From: Cokeromyces recurvatus
Lineage: Eukaryota > Mucoromycota > Mucoromycetes > Mucorales > Mucoraceae
NCBI RefSeq assembly: GCF_025118155.1
Contig: NW_026251404.1
Coordinates: forward strand, 124,001-188,000
DNA: 64,000 nucleotides
Direction of reading: 5' to 3'
Shown here: piece after piece, positions 35,218 through 47,264 of the stretch
Layout of the letters: each line of letters opens with the position of its first letter
Position numbering within the stretch: the first letter of the stretch is position 1
Translations under genes and position numbers: made by a program
The notes under the pieces: generated by a model
The model's database searches: none
Told to the model about the DNA's origin: nothing
Seen by the model: the letters and a program-made list of their open reading frames with translations, nothing else

Positions 35218-38200
35218 ATGGTTCAATTTAGACAAAATACGCGTAATATGGATTTAAGATCTACTGAACTTTTAAATTTATACATTTATGATTATTGTAA
35301 AAAAAAGAAGTTTCATCAAACTGCACAAGCATTTTCAACTGAAGCTAATGTTCCCATTGATGAACCCATTCCTAATGATACTGAAACTCCTTTCTTACAA
35401 GACTGGTGGTGTATATTAAACGACCTTTATATGGCTAAGAAAAAGGATGCTGAAGCAAGTAAGGAAGCTGTTGCTTATGATGAGGTAATAAAAATTTAAA
35501 AAACATTCCACATATTTGTTTATTTATAACATATTTTAAAACTTTCCCTTTATATAAACATATAAAATTTTCTAGCGTCATACCCAAATAAGAATTAAAC
35601 GGGAAGAAGCATTAGAAAAACAAAGAGCTTATAATATTCATCAAGCCCAACAGTTGGCCGAACAGCAAGCCCAACAATTAGCTGAACAGCAAGCTCAGCA
35701 ACAAGCTCAGCAACAAGCCCAACAACAAGCTCAAGCTCAAGCCCAAGCACAGGCACAGGCACAGGCACAAGCTCAAGCTCAAGCTCAAGCACAAGCACAG
35801 GCGCAAGCACAGGCGCAAGCACAAGCTCAAGCTCAGCAGCGTAGAGCTTCATTACAAAGAGTAAATCAATCTCCACAAATACCTTTCCATCAACAACAAC
35901 AACAGCAAATATATTATGAACAACAGGGCAGTCGCCCATCTCCCGCTAATAGTGCTGCATCATTACCTAATAATAGTGGGATGCCACCACCTCCACATAA
36001 TAATACAATCGTAAATACACCTCAAAGCATGCCTGCTAACTTAAATCAACAGCATAGGATGGCTGCTGGGACTTCACCTTCTTTTTCACCTCGTCAACAA
36101 ATACAACAACAAGCTGGCCCTCATCCTGAAGGTATGATGTCATCTCCTATGGCTGGCCATCAATTATCTATTCAACAACAAAATATGTTAAATGCTCAAA
36201 GAGCTCAACAACAACAACAACAACAGAATGCTCTCGTAATAGCCGCTATGAATGCAGTAGGTCTTGGAGGTCGTGATCAACAAACTTTAACTCCAGAAGA
36301 AAAGGTATTCCCTTATAAAGTAATATTTCTTTTTTTTTGTTCCTATGAACTAATTCGTTTAATAGGCTATTGTTCAAATGCAAATAAGAAGATATCAAAT
36401 GGCTCAACAAGCTAATATCATGAGAAATAATCCGTAAAAATTATATTTTTTTTTTACAATAATAAAAAAAAAGAAACCTGATCTATAATTAATTCAAAAA
36501 TATATTTTCTTTTTAGTAATATGTTAGCAAATAATCCACAAGCGCAAGCTCGTCTTCAAATGCATCAACAAGCAATGTTTCAACAGCAACAGCATCAACA
36601 AGCAATGATTCAACAGCAACAATTAGCCCAGCAACAGCAGTTGGCTCAACAACAGCAACAGCAACAACAACAGCAACAACAGCAACAACAACAAATAGCT
36701 CAACAGCAACATGCTCAAGCTGCTACTCCTCAGCAGCAAAGACAGCAGTTACCTCAAACTACTCCTCAACAACAGCAAGCACATTTAAATCAACAATCTC
36801 TTAATTTGCAACAACATCCAATGAATCAAAGCCCACAGGTAGATTTATCTCAACGTGGAATTGGTCCAACAGCTGGACCTGGTAATCGTAGGTATCTTTT
36901 GTATATATTTTTTTTTCTTTTTTACAATATATTCATCATTTTTTTTAGTTACTGGACAAGCCCGGCCTCATATGATTGGCCCAGGCGGTCAAATAGCTAT
37001 GAATCCAAATATGCAAAGCCCTAATATGATGAGTGGTGGTATGCCTTTTAACGGTGATGGTAAAAAAAAAAAAAATAAAAAAAAAATAATTTGATTTTAT
37101 ATGCGTTCAAAATTTCTTTATCTAAATTTATTTTATAGTAAATCTTATGCTTGCTCAACATATGATGAATAAAGGGCAAATACCACCTGGATTATCTCCT
37201 CAACAGCAACAACAAGTAAAATATCAGCTTGATTAAATTATATTGAACACATATATATTAACGCTATATTTTTTTTTAACAAGTTTTTAGCTACTCAACA
37301 ACAAAGAATGATGAATCAACGTCGTTTGATGCAGCAGCAAGCACAACAAGCACAAGCACAAGCACAAGCACAAGCACAAGCACATGCAGCTAAGGCTCAG
37401 GCTCAAGCTCAAGCTCAAGCACAGGCTCAGGCTCAAGTTCAAGCCCAAGCTCAAGCTCAAGCACAAAATCAACCTCAACATCCTCAGGCAACACCTCAAC
37501 AAAAATCTCAGCAATTGCCGTCACAAAACATGAATAATCAGGGCAGTAACACATCACCTAATATAAATCCTACGACAGTGAGTCCAAATAATGCTAGTAT
37601 ATCTACTGGTAATGAATCTCCTGAAGGAACAGATAAAAAGAAAAATATTGCAGTTGCTCTTTACCAACGTCGACAAGCACATCATGTTATGCAGCAAGCT
37701 CAGCAGCAAGTTCAGCAACAACAAACTCAAACAACAACATCAACACCAACACAAGCTCAAACAACACAAGCTCAAAAGAGACAGAGGACAAATAATGGTG
37801 GTAATAACCCAGTCACACCTCAACAAGCACCTCCTTCTCCACAATTAAAGCATAAAGCTAGTCCTCATGCTCAACAACAAAATCTTAATGATGAATCATC
37901 CATGATGACTATGCCTCAAAGATTAGCAGCTCAACAACAACAACAACAAATGAATTCGCCTCAGATAAATCGTAATAATAATGTAAGTAGTAATACCCCT
38001 CAGCAACAACAACCTAATATGACATGGACTACCACTACTAATGATATGGGTTCACCTATGAATAATGATTCTCAACAGCCAACATCAGTGAACAATCCAA
38101 GCAGTATGGCAGCAGCAGCAGCAGCAGCAGCAGCCAATAACGTGCTTTCTTTTGATCTTGAACGCTTTATGATGGGTGATAGTGGAGATTTTGGTGAGAT

Positions 38201-39374
38201 GTTTGCTTCTGGTGACGATGGAGCAGAACAAAACTTATTGATGGGAGGAGATAATGGTGACCTTGATTCATTTGGAGGTAGTTTCCTTGCAAGTATGGGT
38301 GGCGGTCTTGATCTTGAAAATGCAATGATTGGTAGCGGACAACAAGGGTTAATGAATATGAATAATCAGCAACCCTCTTTATTACATCTTTACTCTGAAC
38401 TTACTGGGCATACGAATAAGGTATCTACAGTCTCATTTTCTATGGATGGTAAATGGTTAGCTAGTGCTGGACATGATCGTAAAGTGATGATTTGGAACGT
38501 TCAAGAGAAAAAAGTGATTTATTCTTTAGATGGTCATACTTCTAATATTACTTGTGCCAGATGGAGTAATGATGGCCGTCATCTTTTAGCAACATCATCC
38601 TATGATAAAACATTACGTATTTGGGATATAGGGTCAGCTATTGCTGCAAGTGCAGATAAAGAAAGTAAAGAAGAGGAAGCAGAAAATGAAAGTGCTATTC
38701 CTATTCCTAAGCAAATCTTGAAATTTGATTGTCGTGCTCAAGTCACTGCTGTTGATTTTGCACCAGGAAGACCTGGTATTATTTGTTCTCTTGATGCAGA
38801 AGGAGAATTGAACGTGTGGGACTTGAATAATGGTGCCTGTGAAAAATCGATCAAGTTAACACAATCCAAGTCCGGTTTTTCACCCAACCCTATGCGGTTC
38901 CATCCTAAGAATGCGTCCATCCTTGCTTGTGCAGTTGGGAATCAAATTTTCATTGTTGATCTTACCTCTGCTCAAACTGGATCTTCAAGTGGTATTCGTA
39001 CGATCACGACTGATCATAGTAAGAATGTATGTTGCTTTGATTGGTCAGTAGATGGTAACTTTCTTGTTGCTTCCTCAGAGGATAAGATTTGTGTATATGA
39101 AAGTGCACATTGGAAATGTGTAGCCAGTCAAATACCACAATCTAAGGTATCTGGTTGTGCATTTGTTAAAAATGGTCGTGAGAAGCCATCCTTATTATTT
39201 GGTGGATATCAAGAGGTGTTTTTATGGGAGTTTGGTGTGCCTGGTGCTCAGCCACAACAAGCAGGATTCCAGCCAGGCATGGTAGTCAACATTGCCTGTA
39301 GTTCAGTAGGGGGTTTAATTGCCACTGCAAGCCATCACCAGAAAGAAAAGAATTTAATATTATGGACTATTTAA
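35218..39374 (+). CDS. LisH-polyQ-WD40 transcriptional co-regulator (LEUNIG/Flo8-like), 1235 aa
   Basis: Exons are 35218-35484, 35576-36304, 36366-36433, 36517-36881, 36949-37059, 37139-37215 and 37284-39374, total 1235 residues. Near the N-terminus a LisH motif is visible (LRSTELLNLYIYDYCKKKKF then HQTAQAFSTEANV), followed by DWWCILNDLY, the LUFS-type arrangement shared by plant LEUNIG and fungal Flo8/Som1. The centre (about residues 115-890) is Gln-rich, with two separate Gln-Ala repeats (around 35690-35840 and 37339-37470) and polyQ runs. From about residue 903 a seven-bladed WD40 propeller follows (YSELTGHTNKVSTVSFSMDG, DKTLRIWD, ending KEKNLILWTI). Such proteins recruit co-repressor or adhesion/morphogenesis programmes. 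The C-terminal propeller is absent from yeast Flo8, so this is closer to LEUNIG in architecture. Nuclear, inferred. Confidence 0.9.
35690..35840 (+). repeat. Gln-Ala coding repeat (first)
   Basis: Imperfect CAAGCT/CAAGCA/CAGGCA hexamer repeat encoding alternating Gln-Ala. Synonymous variation between units suggests selection on the protein repeat rather than fresh slippage. Confidence 0.85.
37339..37470 (+). repeat. Gln-Ala coding repeat (second)
   Basis: A second hexamer tract of CAAGCA/CAGGCT type in the last exon, interrupted by HAAK and QVQ. It is separated from the first by about 1.5 kb and several introns. Confidence 0.85.
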
Positions 39375-39538
39375 AAAGAAAGAAAGAAAGAAAAAAATTT
39401 TTTTATATATATCCAAGTAGTAGATTCTTTTTAATTATTTAAGTATATCTATTTTATTTAATACATATATTTGTTATTATTGTTTTTATTGTTATTGTAT
39501 GCCCTTTTTATTAGAATAAAGAAATAATGTAATTTATA

Positions 39539-39582
<44 letters not shown>

Positions 39583-39865
39583 CTAGACGTTGTTAAGAAA
39601 TATGTTATAATAATACTTTAAAATATGTATATAGGAAATCTGTACATTATTTTTTTTTATTATAAGAGTAAATAAAATAAAATAAAATAAATAAAATAAA
39701 AGGAAGGGAAAGGAAAGGAAAGGATAAGAAAATCAATGGTAAATAAAACCATCATATAAACAGTTTGAGTAGGAGTCTTTGACAATATATACATTTATGT
39801 ATATATTTCGTGCTTCTCTTCCTTTTCAAAAAAAAATAAAATAGAATAATAATACATAAGCAGAG
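39375..39865. other. Convergent 3' intergenic region
   Basis: Contains a GAAA-type run right after the stop, a 42-nt poly(T) tract (39541-39582) and an (AAATA)n/(GGAAA)n stretch near 39665-39725. No gene seen. Confidence 0.6.
39541..39582. repeat. Poly(T) tract, 42 nt
   Basis: Uninterrupted run of about 42 T in the shared 3' flank of two convergent genes. Confidence 0.9.
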
Positions 39866-40177
39866 TTAATAGTAACTACCATTTTGCTGTTGAAGGAAGA
39901 TGAAGTAAAGATAAAGTTGTTGATGGCGACTATTCGTATAGAGTTGCTGCTGTTGCTTTCGAATTAAACAATGCTTTTCATTATCCAAATACCAACAACG
40001 AGTACAATAGTCGTCTGAATCAGTAAGAAATCGATTACAGAAATCACATTTAGAATGACAATCTGAACAAAACCAATCAGAGGATAATACTTTATCACAG
40101 GAGCCACACATCGCTTTTTCAATTGTACTCGTCAATACTGGAGATTGAGGAGGAGAAGGAAGGTAATAGTTCATCAT
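39866..40177 (-). CDS. Small cysteine-rich (zinc-binding?) protein, 103 aa
   Basis: Single frame of 103 residues. Five CxxC-type pairs sit in the middle: CGSCDKVLSSDWFCSDC, then KCDFCNRFL, then DYCTRCW. Their spacing would suit two zinc sites, as in small zinc-ribbon or RING-like domains. The N-terminus is PSPPQSP-rich and the C-terminus Gln-rich (RKQQQQ). There is no signal peptide, so an intracellular zinc protein is likelier than a secreted one. I recognise no named family. Additional exons upstream are possible because a TGTAG acceptor-like site lies just before the ATG. Confidence 0.55.
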   Translation of the reverse strand: MMNYYLPSPPQSPVLTSTIEKAMCGSCDKVLSSDWFCSDCHSKCDFCNRFLTDSDDYCTRCWYLDNEKHCLIRKQQQQLYTNSRHQQLYLYFIFLQQQNGSYY

Positions 40178-40346
40178 ACGCTACACACACACACACACAC
40201 ACGAAAAATAAAAAATAAGAGGAAAAAGACAAAAAGAAAAGGAAAGTAATGAGTAATAATAGTAAAAGAAAGATATATGTAATAAAAAAAAGAAAAGAAA
40301 GAAAGAGAGAGAGAGAGAGAGGAAGAAAGAAAGATGTAATAATTCT

Positions 40347-40390
<44 letters not shown>

Positions 40391-40992
40391 GCATCAACAT
40401 ACATAAATTTATATAATATATGTACGTCTTGTATACATAATAAATTAATACTTGATTTTATTTATGCACAGACACCTTTCTTATACAAAAAGAAAAAAAA
40501 GAGAGAGACAGAGAGAGATGGCTTTTGTTCCATTTAAGGAGTAAGAAAAAAAAAAGAAAAGAAAAACAGATCAAAAGGGTATATTATAGATTGTTCCCTT
40601 TCAAATAGATATATAAAGCTTGGATATCATAAGGTAATATTTAGATAACATTACAGAACTTGTTCTCATATAAAGTTACAATCTAGCGTAATACAAGTAT
40701 TTATAAAAAAAGAAAAAAAAATTAATAAAACTATAAAAAGTACCTACAAAAGGAGAATATATTTATACATGCAAAAAAAAAAATCTATTGTTTTATATGC
40801 TCTCCTCCTTTCTGTCTCCTTATACAATCCTCAGTTGATGTATATAGCTATAATCATTATGTATAAAATATAAAGATGCATTAGTTTTCCCTTTTAAATG
40901 AATATAGACAATACAATTAAAACAAGAATATAAATGTATATATTATCAAATGAAAATCATGTGTATGGATTTCAATATATTATTGTATAATA
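40178..40992. other. Intergenic region with microsatellites
   Basis: Holds (CA)n at about 40183-40202, (GA)n at about 40305-40321 and a 37-nt poly(T) at 40350-40386. No coding sequence seen. Confidence 0.6.
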
Positions 40993-41346
40993 CAGTCCGG
41001 CTGGTGGATATTGTCGGTTACAAGAAATATAACTGGATTTAATTAATATAAAAAACAAGTGTCGGTCAAAGACGAACAAAATATAATAAGAGGAAAAGAT
41101 GCTGCTAGGCTTAACTCATAGTGCTTAGCCATGATTTAACTAATAGAATCATACAGTCTTTCGGTTTTCGCTAAAATTAATAGATATTTATTCAATTACA
41201 AGCTTAAGTCTGTAATTTCTGTCAAGACACACACCTCTTCAACTGAATTCAGAAAAATAAATAAAAAATTTAAGCCATAACTTATGATTATCATTGCAAA
41301 AAGTTATATAATAAACCCAAGTACAAACTGTTTGGGCGTAAAATGT
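40993..41346 (+). repeat. Left terminal inverted repeat, 354 bp
   Basis: Reverse complement of 41668-42021 with a single mismatch seen by eye near the inner end (A versus G). Confidence 0.9.
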
Positions 41347-41667
41347 AAAAAATGGATCTAAAGAAATAATTAAAAGACTAGCCTAAGGATTATAAAATAA
41401 ATTTTACTATTCATTTCTCTGCACTCATTCTTGACCCCTGAAATAATTTAGCAATGAGATGTTGTGCCTAATATATTAAGTATGGACACTACTGTAAAAA
41501 AGAAATTCTGGACTTTTGAAACTTCCCATTTTATGTATGGTAAAACATTAAAGCATTGGAAAGACACGCTATGAATTTTCTCCATGGCCACAGTTGTATA
41601 GCATCTATAAAAATAGCATATAAAATTATCAAAAACGTTCATTTGTAAGCGACCATAGATCTTTGTG

Positions 41668-42021
41668 ACATTTCACGCCCAAACAGTTTGTACTTGGGTT
41701 TATTATATAACTTTTTGCAATGATAATCATAAGTTATGGCTTAAATTTTTTATTTATTTTTCTGAATTCAGTTGAAGAGGTGTGTGTCTTGACAGAAATT
41801 ACAGACTTAAGCTTGTAATTGAATAAATATCTATTAATTTTAGCGAAAACCGAAAGACTGTATGATTCTATTAGTTAAATCATGGCTAAGCACTATGAGT
41901 TAAGCCTAGCAGCATCTTTTCCTCTTATTATATTTTGTTCGTCTTTGACCGACACTTGTTTTTTATATTAATTAAATCCAGTTATATTTCTTGTAACCGA
42001 CAATATCCACCAGCCGGACTG
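41668..42021 (-). repeat. Right terminal inverted repeat, 354 bp
   Basis: Partner of 40993-41346. A transcript through both arms would fold into a hairpin with a very long stem and a 321-nt loop. Confidence 0.9.
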
Positions 42022-42023
42022 TA

Positions 42024-43205
42024 TTTTAGTAAAAAAGCTTATTTCTGCATTTGATTGGATTTAACTTCGTCACATGTATAAAAATCTTCAGTTAGTTCGC
42101 AAAGTGAAAATGGTAACTTATTTGTCACTTTTCTTTTCTTGATGAAATAGAATATACAGTGAATCCAAAAAGATGTACTAATTATGTATAATATCTGGGC
42201 TAATTTTGATTGGTAAATTGTGATAAAAATAATCTAAGCTTGTGACATTTATTTTTCTAAAGCGGAAATTTATTTCTGGCTTTAGGCCAATTATTTTTGA
42301 GAAAATGCCAATTTCAATAAGCCTGACTGTATGAACTTTTAATGCTGTTACAATTTTACATGCATATCACTCTCACTCTCACTTTCACTCTCTCTTTCCC
42401 CTCCCCTCCCCTCCCCTCAACTTCCCCTTTCTCTCACTTTTATTATTATAAGCATATCTATAGTCATTTATTTATTTAATTTTTACCAAAAAAAAAAAAA
42501 CTTTTATATAAATTATATACGTATAAAGTATCATAAGGACAGATATAGTCAATTCAATTAAATAAACATTGTACATCCTTTTACACTAATAATACTTCTT
42601 GGTAACAAAGAACTCTTATCATTATTTATATTTTTATATGAGGAAAGTGACATCAGCTTATTACTATTATGAGGTAGAACTAATTCTATTGACAGATAAG
42701 CATCTAATATATTTTAACCAAACAAACAAAAAAAAAATCTTTGCAACGAGATCTATTCCAACTTTTTTTTTTTTTATCATTATTATCATGTACAGTATTT
42801 TATTTTGGCCCATTTTTTTTTCTAGATATACTTCGAATAGTGCGAATGTTCAACTTAGTCTGTACCTCATATAATACTAGTTTATTATGATTCATGTATT
42901 ATATAAAATATAATATTTACAGAATATACATACCAGCATCTATAATAGATATAACAGATATTAACAAGTTGATTAATTATATATTGAATCCATCTTCAAA
43001 TCATATATGAATATATAAATATGAAAGAGTTTTTAAATAAAAAAATAAATAAATAATAATAACAGGGAAAGGGAAAAAAGAGAGGAGGGAATGATATATG
43101 TTATGTTTTATCGTGAAAAAAAAAAGCAAAGATATACAAGAACAGTATAAATATATAGTAGTAAAATATAATATGTATAGATAGGGTCATTTTTATGTAC
43201 AAAGA
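42024..43205. other. Intergenic region
   Basis: No supported gene. A TA-bounded stretch at about 42160-42327 with a mariner-like left end is discussed as a finding. A CT-rich stretch with (CCCCT)n lies at about 42366-42440. Open frames here are AT-rich and unsupported. Confidence 0.5.
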
Positions 43206-43544
43206 TTAATAAACAGGCTTGCAAGAATAAAGTTGAGCAATATTATTATTATTACGAGAATCATCAACACTATAAGATCTAATACGCTTCATTACATTTG
43301 GCTGCGAAAAAGTTTGGATTGAAGGAATAAAGCTTGAATCTTGAATGAGAGGATTCTCTGTACGTGTGATGATGAAATTATCATAGTTGTTAGCCTTTGT
43401 TTGCTGATATTCCAAAATTTGTTGTAATTCTTGATAAGCTTCATTTATGTCTTCAAAATCGATATTTTCTTTCAATAATGTTTCATAATCTTTTCTTTTT
43501 GTAGAAGACGGCTTTTTTGGGCAAGGTGCAATAATTACATTCAT
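43206..43544 (-). CDS. Hypothetical protein, 112 aa
   Basis: Single-exon frame of 112 residues with a mixed, non-repetitive composition: MNVIIAPCPKKPSSTKRKDY, a Glu/Gln-rich helical stretch (INEAYQELQQILEYQQTK) likely to form a short coiled coil, then KRIRSYSVDD, a possible basophilic kinase site. There is no signal peptide or membrane segment and no recognised domain. It ends about 160 bases before the ETR1 start-to-stop region begins on the same strand. I call it a gene because its codon composition is unlike the AT-rich chance frames nearby. Confidence 0.5.
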   Translation of the reverse strand: MNVIIAPCPKKPSSTKRKDYETLLKENIDFEDINEAYQELQQILEYQQTKANNYDNFIITRTENPLIQDSSFIPSIQTFSQPNVMKRIRSYSVDDSRNNNNIAQLYSCKPVY

Positions 43545-43700
43545 TATTTACAGAGAAAGAAAATGTAATGTAATGAAATGAATAAAAAGAAAAAGAAAAG
43601 AAAAAGAAAAAAAACTTTATCTTTTTATTTTATCTCTTTATTTTATCTATTTATTTATTTATTTATTTCTTACAATTTGGATGGTGGCACAGATAGAGTA

Positions 43701-45153
43701 TTAAAATAAAACCACCTGTTTACCAGCAGCAAATCCAGAAATTCCTTGTTCAACAGACTGCTTCATGCTTTCTTCGTCCCATTTTACTTGGGTCCATTTA
43801 GGCTCACGTAGTTTACCTTCATTCATTAACTTTAAAAGATCTTCAAACATTGCATATCGTTCTTCTTGTGTATGAATATCACACCATTTAGATACCCAAA
43901 ATCCATGGAAAGATATATTCTTGAAAATTAATAAAGAGGCAGCTAATGAAAGTGGCTTTTTAGACATAGCTCCATAAGTAACATAATGACCATTCATTCT
44001 GTTATATAAGGTTAATATACATGAATGTCGTCTTTTTAATATTTATTGTAATATTACCCGAGATATTTTGCCATTTCAGTTGCATTTTTTCCTCCAACAC
44101 AATTTAAGCCTAAAAGTGGAGGATGTTGACCAAACCAACTCTTGATTTCTTTTTTAGTTTCAAAGTTGCCAAGAGTCTCATCTACTACAACATGTGTAGC
44201 TCCAAGCTCAATAAGTTCTTGACGAAGTGTATCAATATCAGGTCTTAAAATATGCATACAAGTCATTTAATGTGTGGGTATATAGATGTATATTCATATA
44301 TATATATGTTTATATTTATATAATGTATTATACTAACCTATTTCGCACAACGTTAATAGTTTTCAAACCCCATGCTTTTGCAATCTGAATGACAGCTTGA
44401 CCAACAGCACTATTTCCACCATTTTGAATAACATAGTCACCTAATTTACATATAAGTAACTATAATATACGTATATACAATACATATAAATACCTTGTTT
44501 TAAATTAACAAAATCTTTTAGCATCCGATAAGCAGTACAGGGATTAACAGTCATAGTTGCTTTTTGAATGATAGATACATTATCACCTACATTAGGTAAT
44601 AATTGAAAATCGGAAGCAGTACCTGCAGCATGCGTACGCCATGTACCATATCCTGATTTGGCCATCACAACCTGATCTCCTACCTTAAGTGAACTGACAT
44701 TTTCACCTACTGAAATGACTTCAGCCAAGCCTTCATTACCACCTACAGCCAATAGCTCGTCTTTTTCTCCGAGTGTTTGGAATTTTGGTTTAATAGGATA
44801 AGCTCCCTGAATCATATTGACGTCCGCGGGGTTAATAGGTGAAGCAAGAAATTTAACGTGAACACTATCTGGAGTCAAGGCAGGAAGCCGATAAGAATGT
44901 AATCTATATATATATATATACATATAACGAATTATTTTATGTATCCTCTGCATGTATCTCTCTCTCTCTCTTTATGTATAAATATGTATATATGTATAAA
45001 TATTAACCTTAATACTTGAGAAGGTTGCCCATAGTCAGAATATACCATGGCGCTTGCGATAATATCAGATGTATTCGAATAGGATCGACGTATTATATAT
45101 TGTGCAGATCTATAATTATTTGCCCTGAAGATAGCATGTATCAAAAACCCCAT
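43701..45153 (-). CDS. ETR1: Mitochondrial trans-2-enoyl-ACP/CoA reductase (ETR1/MECR), 380 aa
   Basis: Exons 45008-45153, 44494-44903, 44338-44440, 44058-44243 and 43701-43998 join in phase to 380 residues. It performs the last, NADPH-dependent reduction in mitochondrial type II fatty acid synthesis, which supplies lipoate precursors. The first 30 residues are Arg/Ser-rich without acids ([20 protein letters not shown]), a mitochondrial presequence. MDR-family features: [49 protein letters not shown], the nucleotide-binding turn [20 protein letters not shown], and [18 protein letters not shown]. The catalytic Tyr of this family fits AYP within [14 protein letters not shown]. No zinc-binding residues are expected in this subfamily. 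Confidence 0.94.
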
Positions 45154-45529
45154 TTTTTTTTATAAACGAAAATAAAATAAATAAATACAATTCAATTAAA
45201 AAAAAAAATGCATTTGTATAAATGCCACAAAAAAATAGACTTGTTATGATTTTTCGTCATCATCCATCTGCACAGTCACAACAGAATATGTGTGTGTCTG
45301 TGGGGGGGGAGGGAGGGATAAAGTTGTCTAGTGTCGGGTAATAATTGTAGCTTCAGCAATCATGAATGCTTAAATTTGTATATCTTGATGAATGCAGACT
45401 TTTTTTTTGCATGAATTTTACAGTATTTGCTTTCTCTCTCTCCCTCTCTCTCTTTTGCTATTTCACATAAAATGCTCATCCTTTAGCCCTCTGGTTTGCT
45501 GTCATTAATAAATAATTTGTAGCGAGCTT

Positions 45530-45564
<35 letters not shown>

Positions 45565-46000
45565 TTATTACTACAGTATAAAAAGATATAAAAAAGTAGC
45601 TCACAGTTCTATGATAAATAAAGTATAAGATAATAACTGAACGTAGAAGAAAGAATAGTAAGTAGAAAGGAAAATTAACGCCTCAATATATACCATTATA
45701 TATGCCGTTTTTTTTTTATATAGAAAAATACAGTAGGTATTAAGAGAAAGAGAGAGAGAAGATAAACTCTCTATATTTAAACACAACTTATTAAATGAAA
45801 TCATTGTGCCTTCATATGATTCGTCTAGGTTAGCTTAAAATAAGCAACATGAATATTATGATTTATGCGGGATATACCATTATTTTACTTGGACAGCGGT
45901 TATTTAAAAATTATGAAATTTACAGAGTTTTTTTTTTTTTTTTTTTTTTTTTTCTTAATTTTCTTTTCTTTTGTTTATGTATATACTTTTTCTTTTATAA
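45154..46000. other. Divergent intergenic region between ETR1 and TAF8
   Basis: Contains a (TTTA)n repeat at about 45531-45566, CT- and G-rich tracts near 45300 and 45435, and a poly(T) tract just before the TAF8 start. Presumed promoters of both genes; no additional gene seen. Confidence 0.55.
45531..45566. repeat. (TTTA)n microsatellite
   Basis: About nine TTTA tetramers in the ETR1-TAF8 intergenic region. Confidence 0.85.
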
Positions 46001-47061
46001 ATGCAAAGCAAACGAACTCTTGGAGATGCCTATGTCTTGGAAACAATTGAAAAGGTTATTTCCATTATAGCAAAAGAAACTGGATTTGATGGAATTCAAT
46101 TACAAGCTCTTGATTATTTTTCAAATCTAATAAACGCATGTAATTAAATTACTCAATTGGTTTTGTCATTTTGTGCTTACTTTATTATTATTATTATTAT
46201 TATAGATCTCGATAATATGTTTACCTCTGCTCATCGACTTGCTGAGTTAGGCAATAGAGCAAAACCTAATATATACGACATTACCCGATCATTAGAAATT
46301 GCAGGCGTCGAAGCATCAACGTTTAAACATTATTTAACTACTACTGTGAATGATACTCAAGCAGGTTTTATTTTACTTTATTTTTTTTTAAAATATAGAT
46401 ACCTTATCTAACATATATATATATATATAATAGCTAAAAGTTTAAATACATATTTCAAGACTCAGTCAAAAGATACAACAGTAGAAAAACTACCAGCATT
46501 CTTACCTTCAGATGACGAAGAATCGGATGAAGAGGTAACAGAAGGAGGCTTGCCTTCTTATGTTCCTCGTCATTTACCTACTTTTCCAAGCAAACATTCA
46601 TTTAGAAAAACACCTGTAAGTTGGAAATAATTACGTAATGTTGCTAGTTTATTTATTTGCTTATTTTAATCTAGGTTTACATTTCTAGACCTGATGATCC
46701 ACAAAAGGTACGAGAATTGAATTCAGAACAATCACGTACAGTTGAGGAGAATCTTAAAAAACTCATGTCAGCTGAAAATGATATTTCGAGACAAAAAAAT
46801 GAAGATTCAACAAGTACAAAAATAGATTCAATTATGAATGATATTACAATACCCATTGTTAATTATGAAATCTTTATTCAAAGAAGAAAACGACAGAAGC
46901 AATCAGGAACAACTCTAAATGTGGAAGGAGCCAATGAACCAAAATTAAACAATAATGACTCTAATGAAAGCAATAATGAGATGACTGCGAACACAAATGA
47001 GTTTGATCAAGATTCTAATAAAGATACAACACAAAATACATCTTCTCAAACTTTAACATAG
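46001..47061 (+). CDS. TAF8: TFIID subunit TAF8, 288 aa
   Basis: Exons 46001-46139, 46206-46364, 46434-46615 and 46675-47061 join in phase to 288 residues. The N-terminal bromodomain-associated histone fold (LETIEKVISIIAKETGFDGI, then ELGNRAKPNIYDITRSLEIA) pairs with TAF10 in TFIID. After an acidic linker (PSDDEESDEEVTEGG) comes the TAF8 C-terminal signature YVPRHLPTFPSKHSFRKTPV, which contacts TAF2. The C-terminus is Asn/Ser/Thr-rich and disordered, with a basic IQRRKRQKQ stretch. The start at 46001 places the histone fold at the usual distance from the N-terminus. The gene should be constitutive and nuclear. Confidence 0.93.
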
Positions 47062-47264
47062 ATAGTAATAAAATAACATGTCATTTATTCCATTTCAACT
47101 TTCGTTTGATTGCATAATAACGCTTTATTTTTTTGTTGGAAAGAAAATCATAAAGTGTGACTACTTCTAGTTGTCAGTTTATCCATTTATTTAGTAATCA
47201 TCCAATTAGATTTTATCACTCTTTATCTCTCTTATTCTTTTTGAAAAAAAAAAAAAAAACCAAT

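Larger units (their letters stand above)
40993..42021. mobile_element. Foldback Tc1/mariner-like element with 354-bp inverted repeats
   Basis: A 1029-bp element begins CAGTCCGGCTGG and ends with its reverse complement, flanked on both sides by TA (40991-40992 and 42022-42023). The TA flank and CAGT ends fit the Tc1/mariner superfamily. Each inverted repeat is about 354 bp; by eye the arms differ at one base, near their inner end. The interior (41347-41667, 321 bp) has no intact transposase, only a 64-codon minus-strand frame with no DDE signature. It is therefore non-autonomous. Near-identity of the arms implies recent insertion or repair between arms. Confidence 0.85.

Noticed and set aside
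35595..35939. Minus-strand Val/Leu/Glu repeat frame
   Set aside because: Antisense reading of the Gln-Ala repeat in the LisH-WD40 gene.
37287..37514. Minus-strand Leu/Ser/Cys repeat frame
   Set aside because: Antisense reading of the second Gln-Ala repeat.
41448..41642. 64-codon minus-strand frame inside the foldback element
   Set aside because: It lacks transposase motifs (no DDE/D residues in context) and is too short; treated as non-coding interior.
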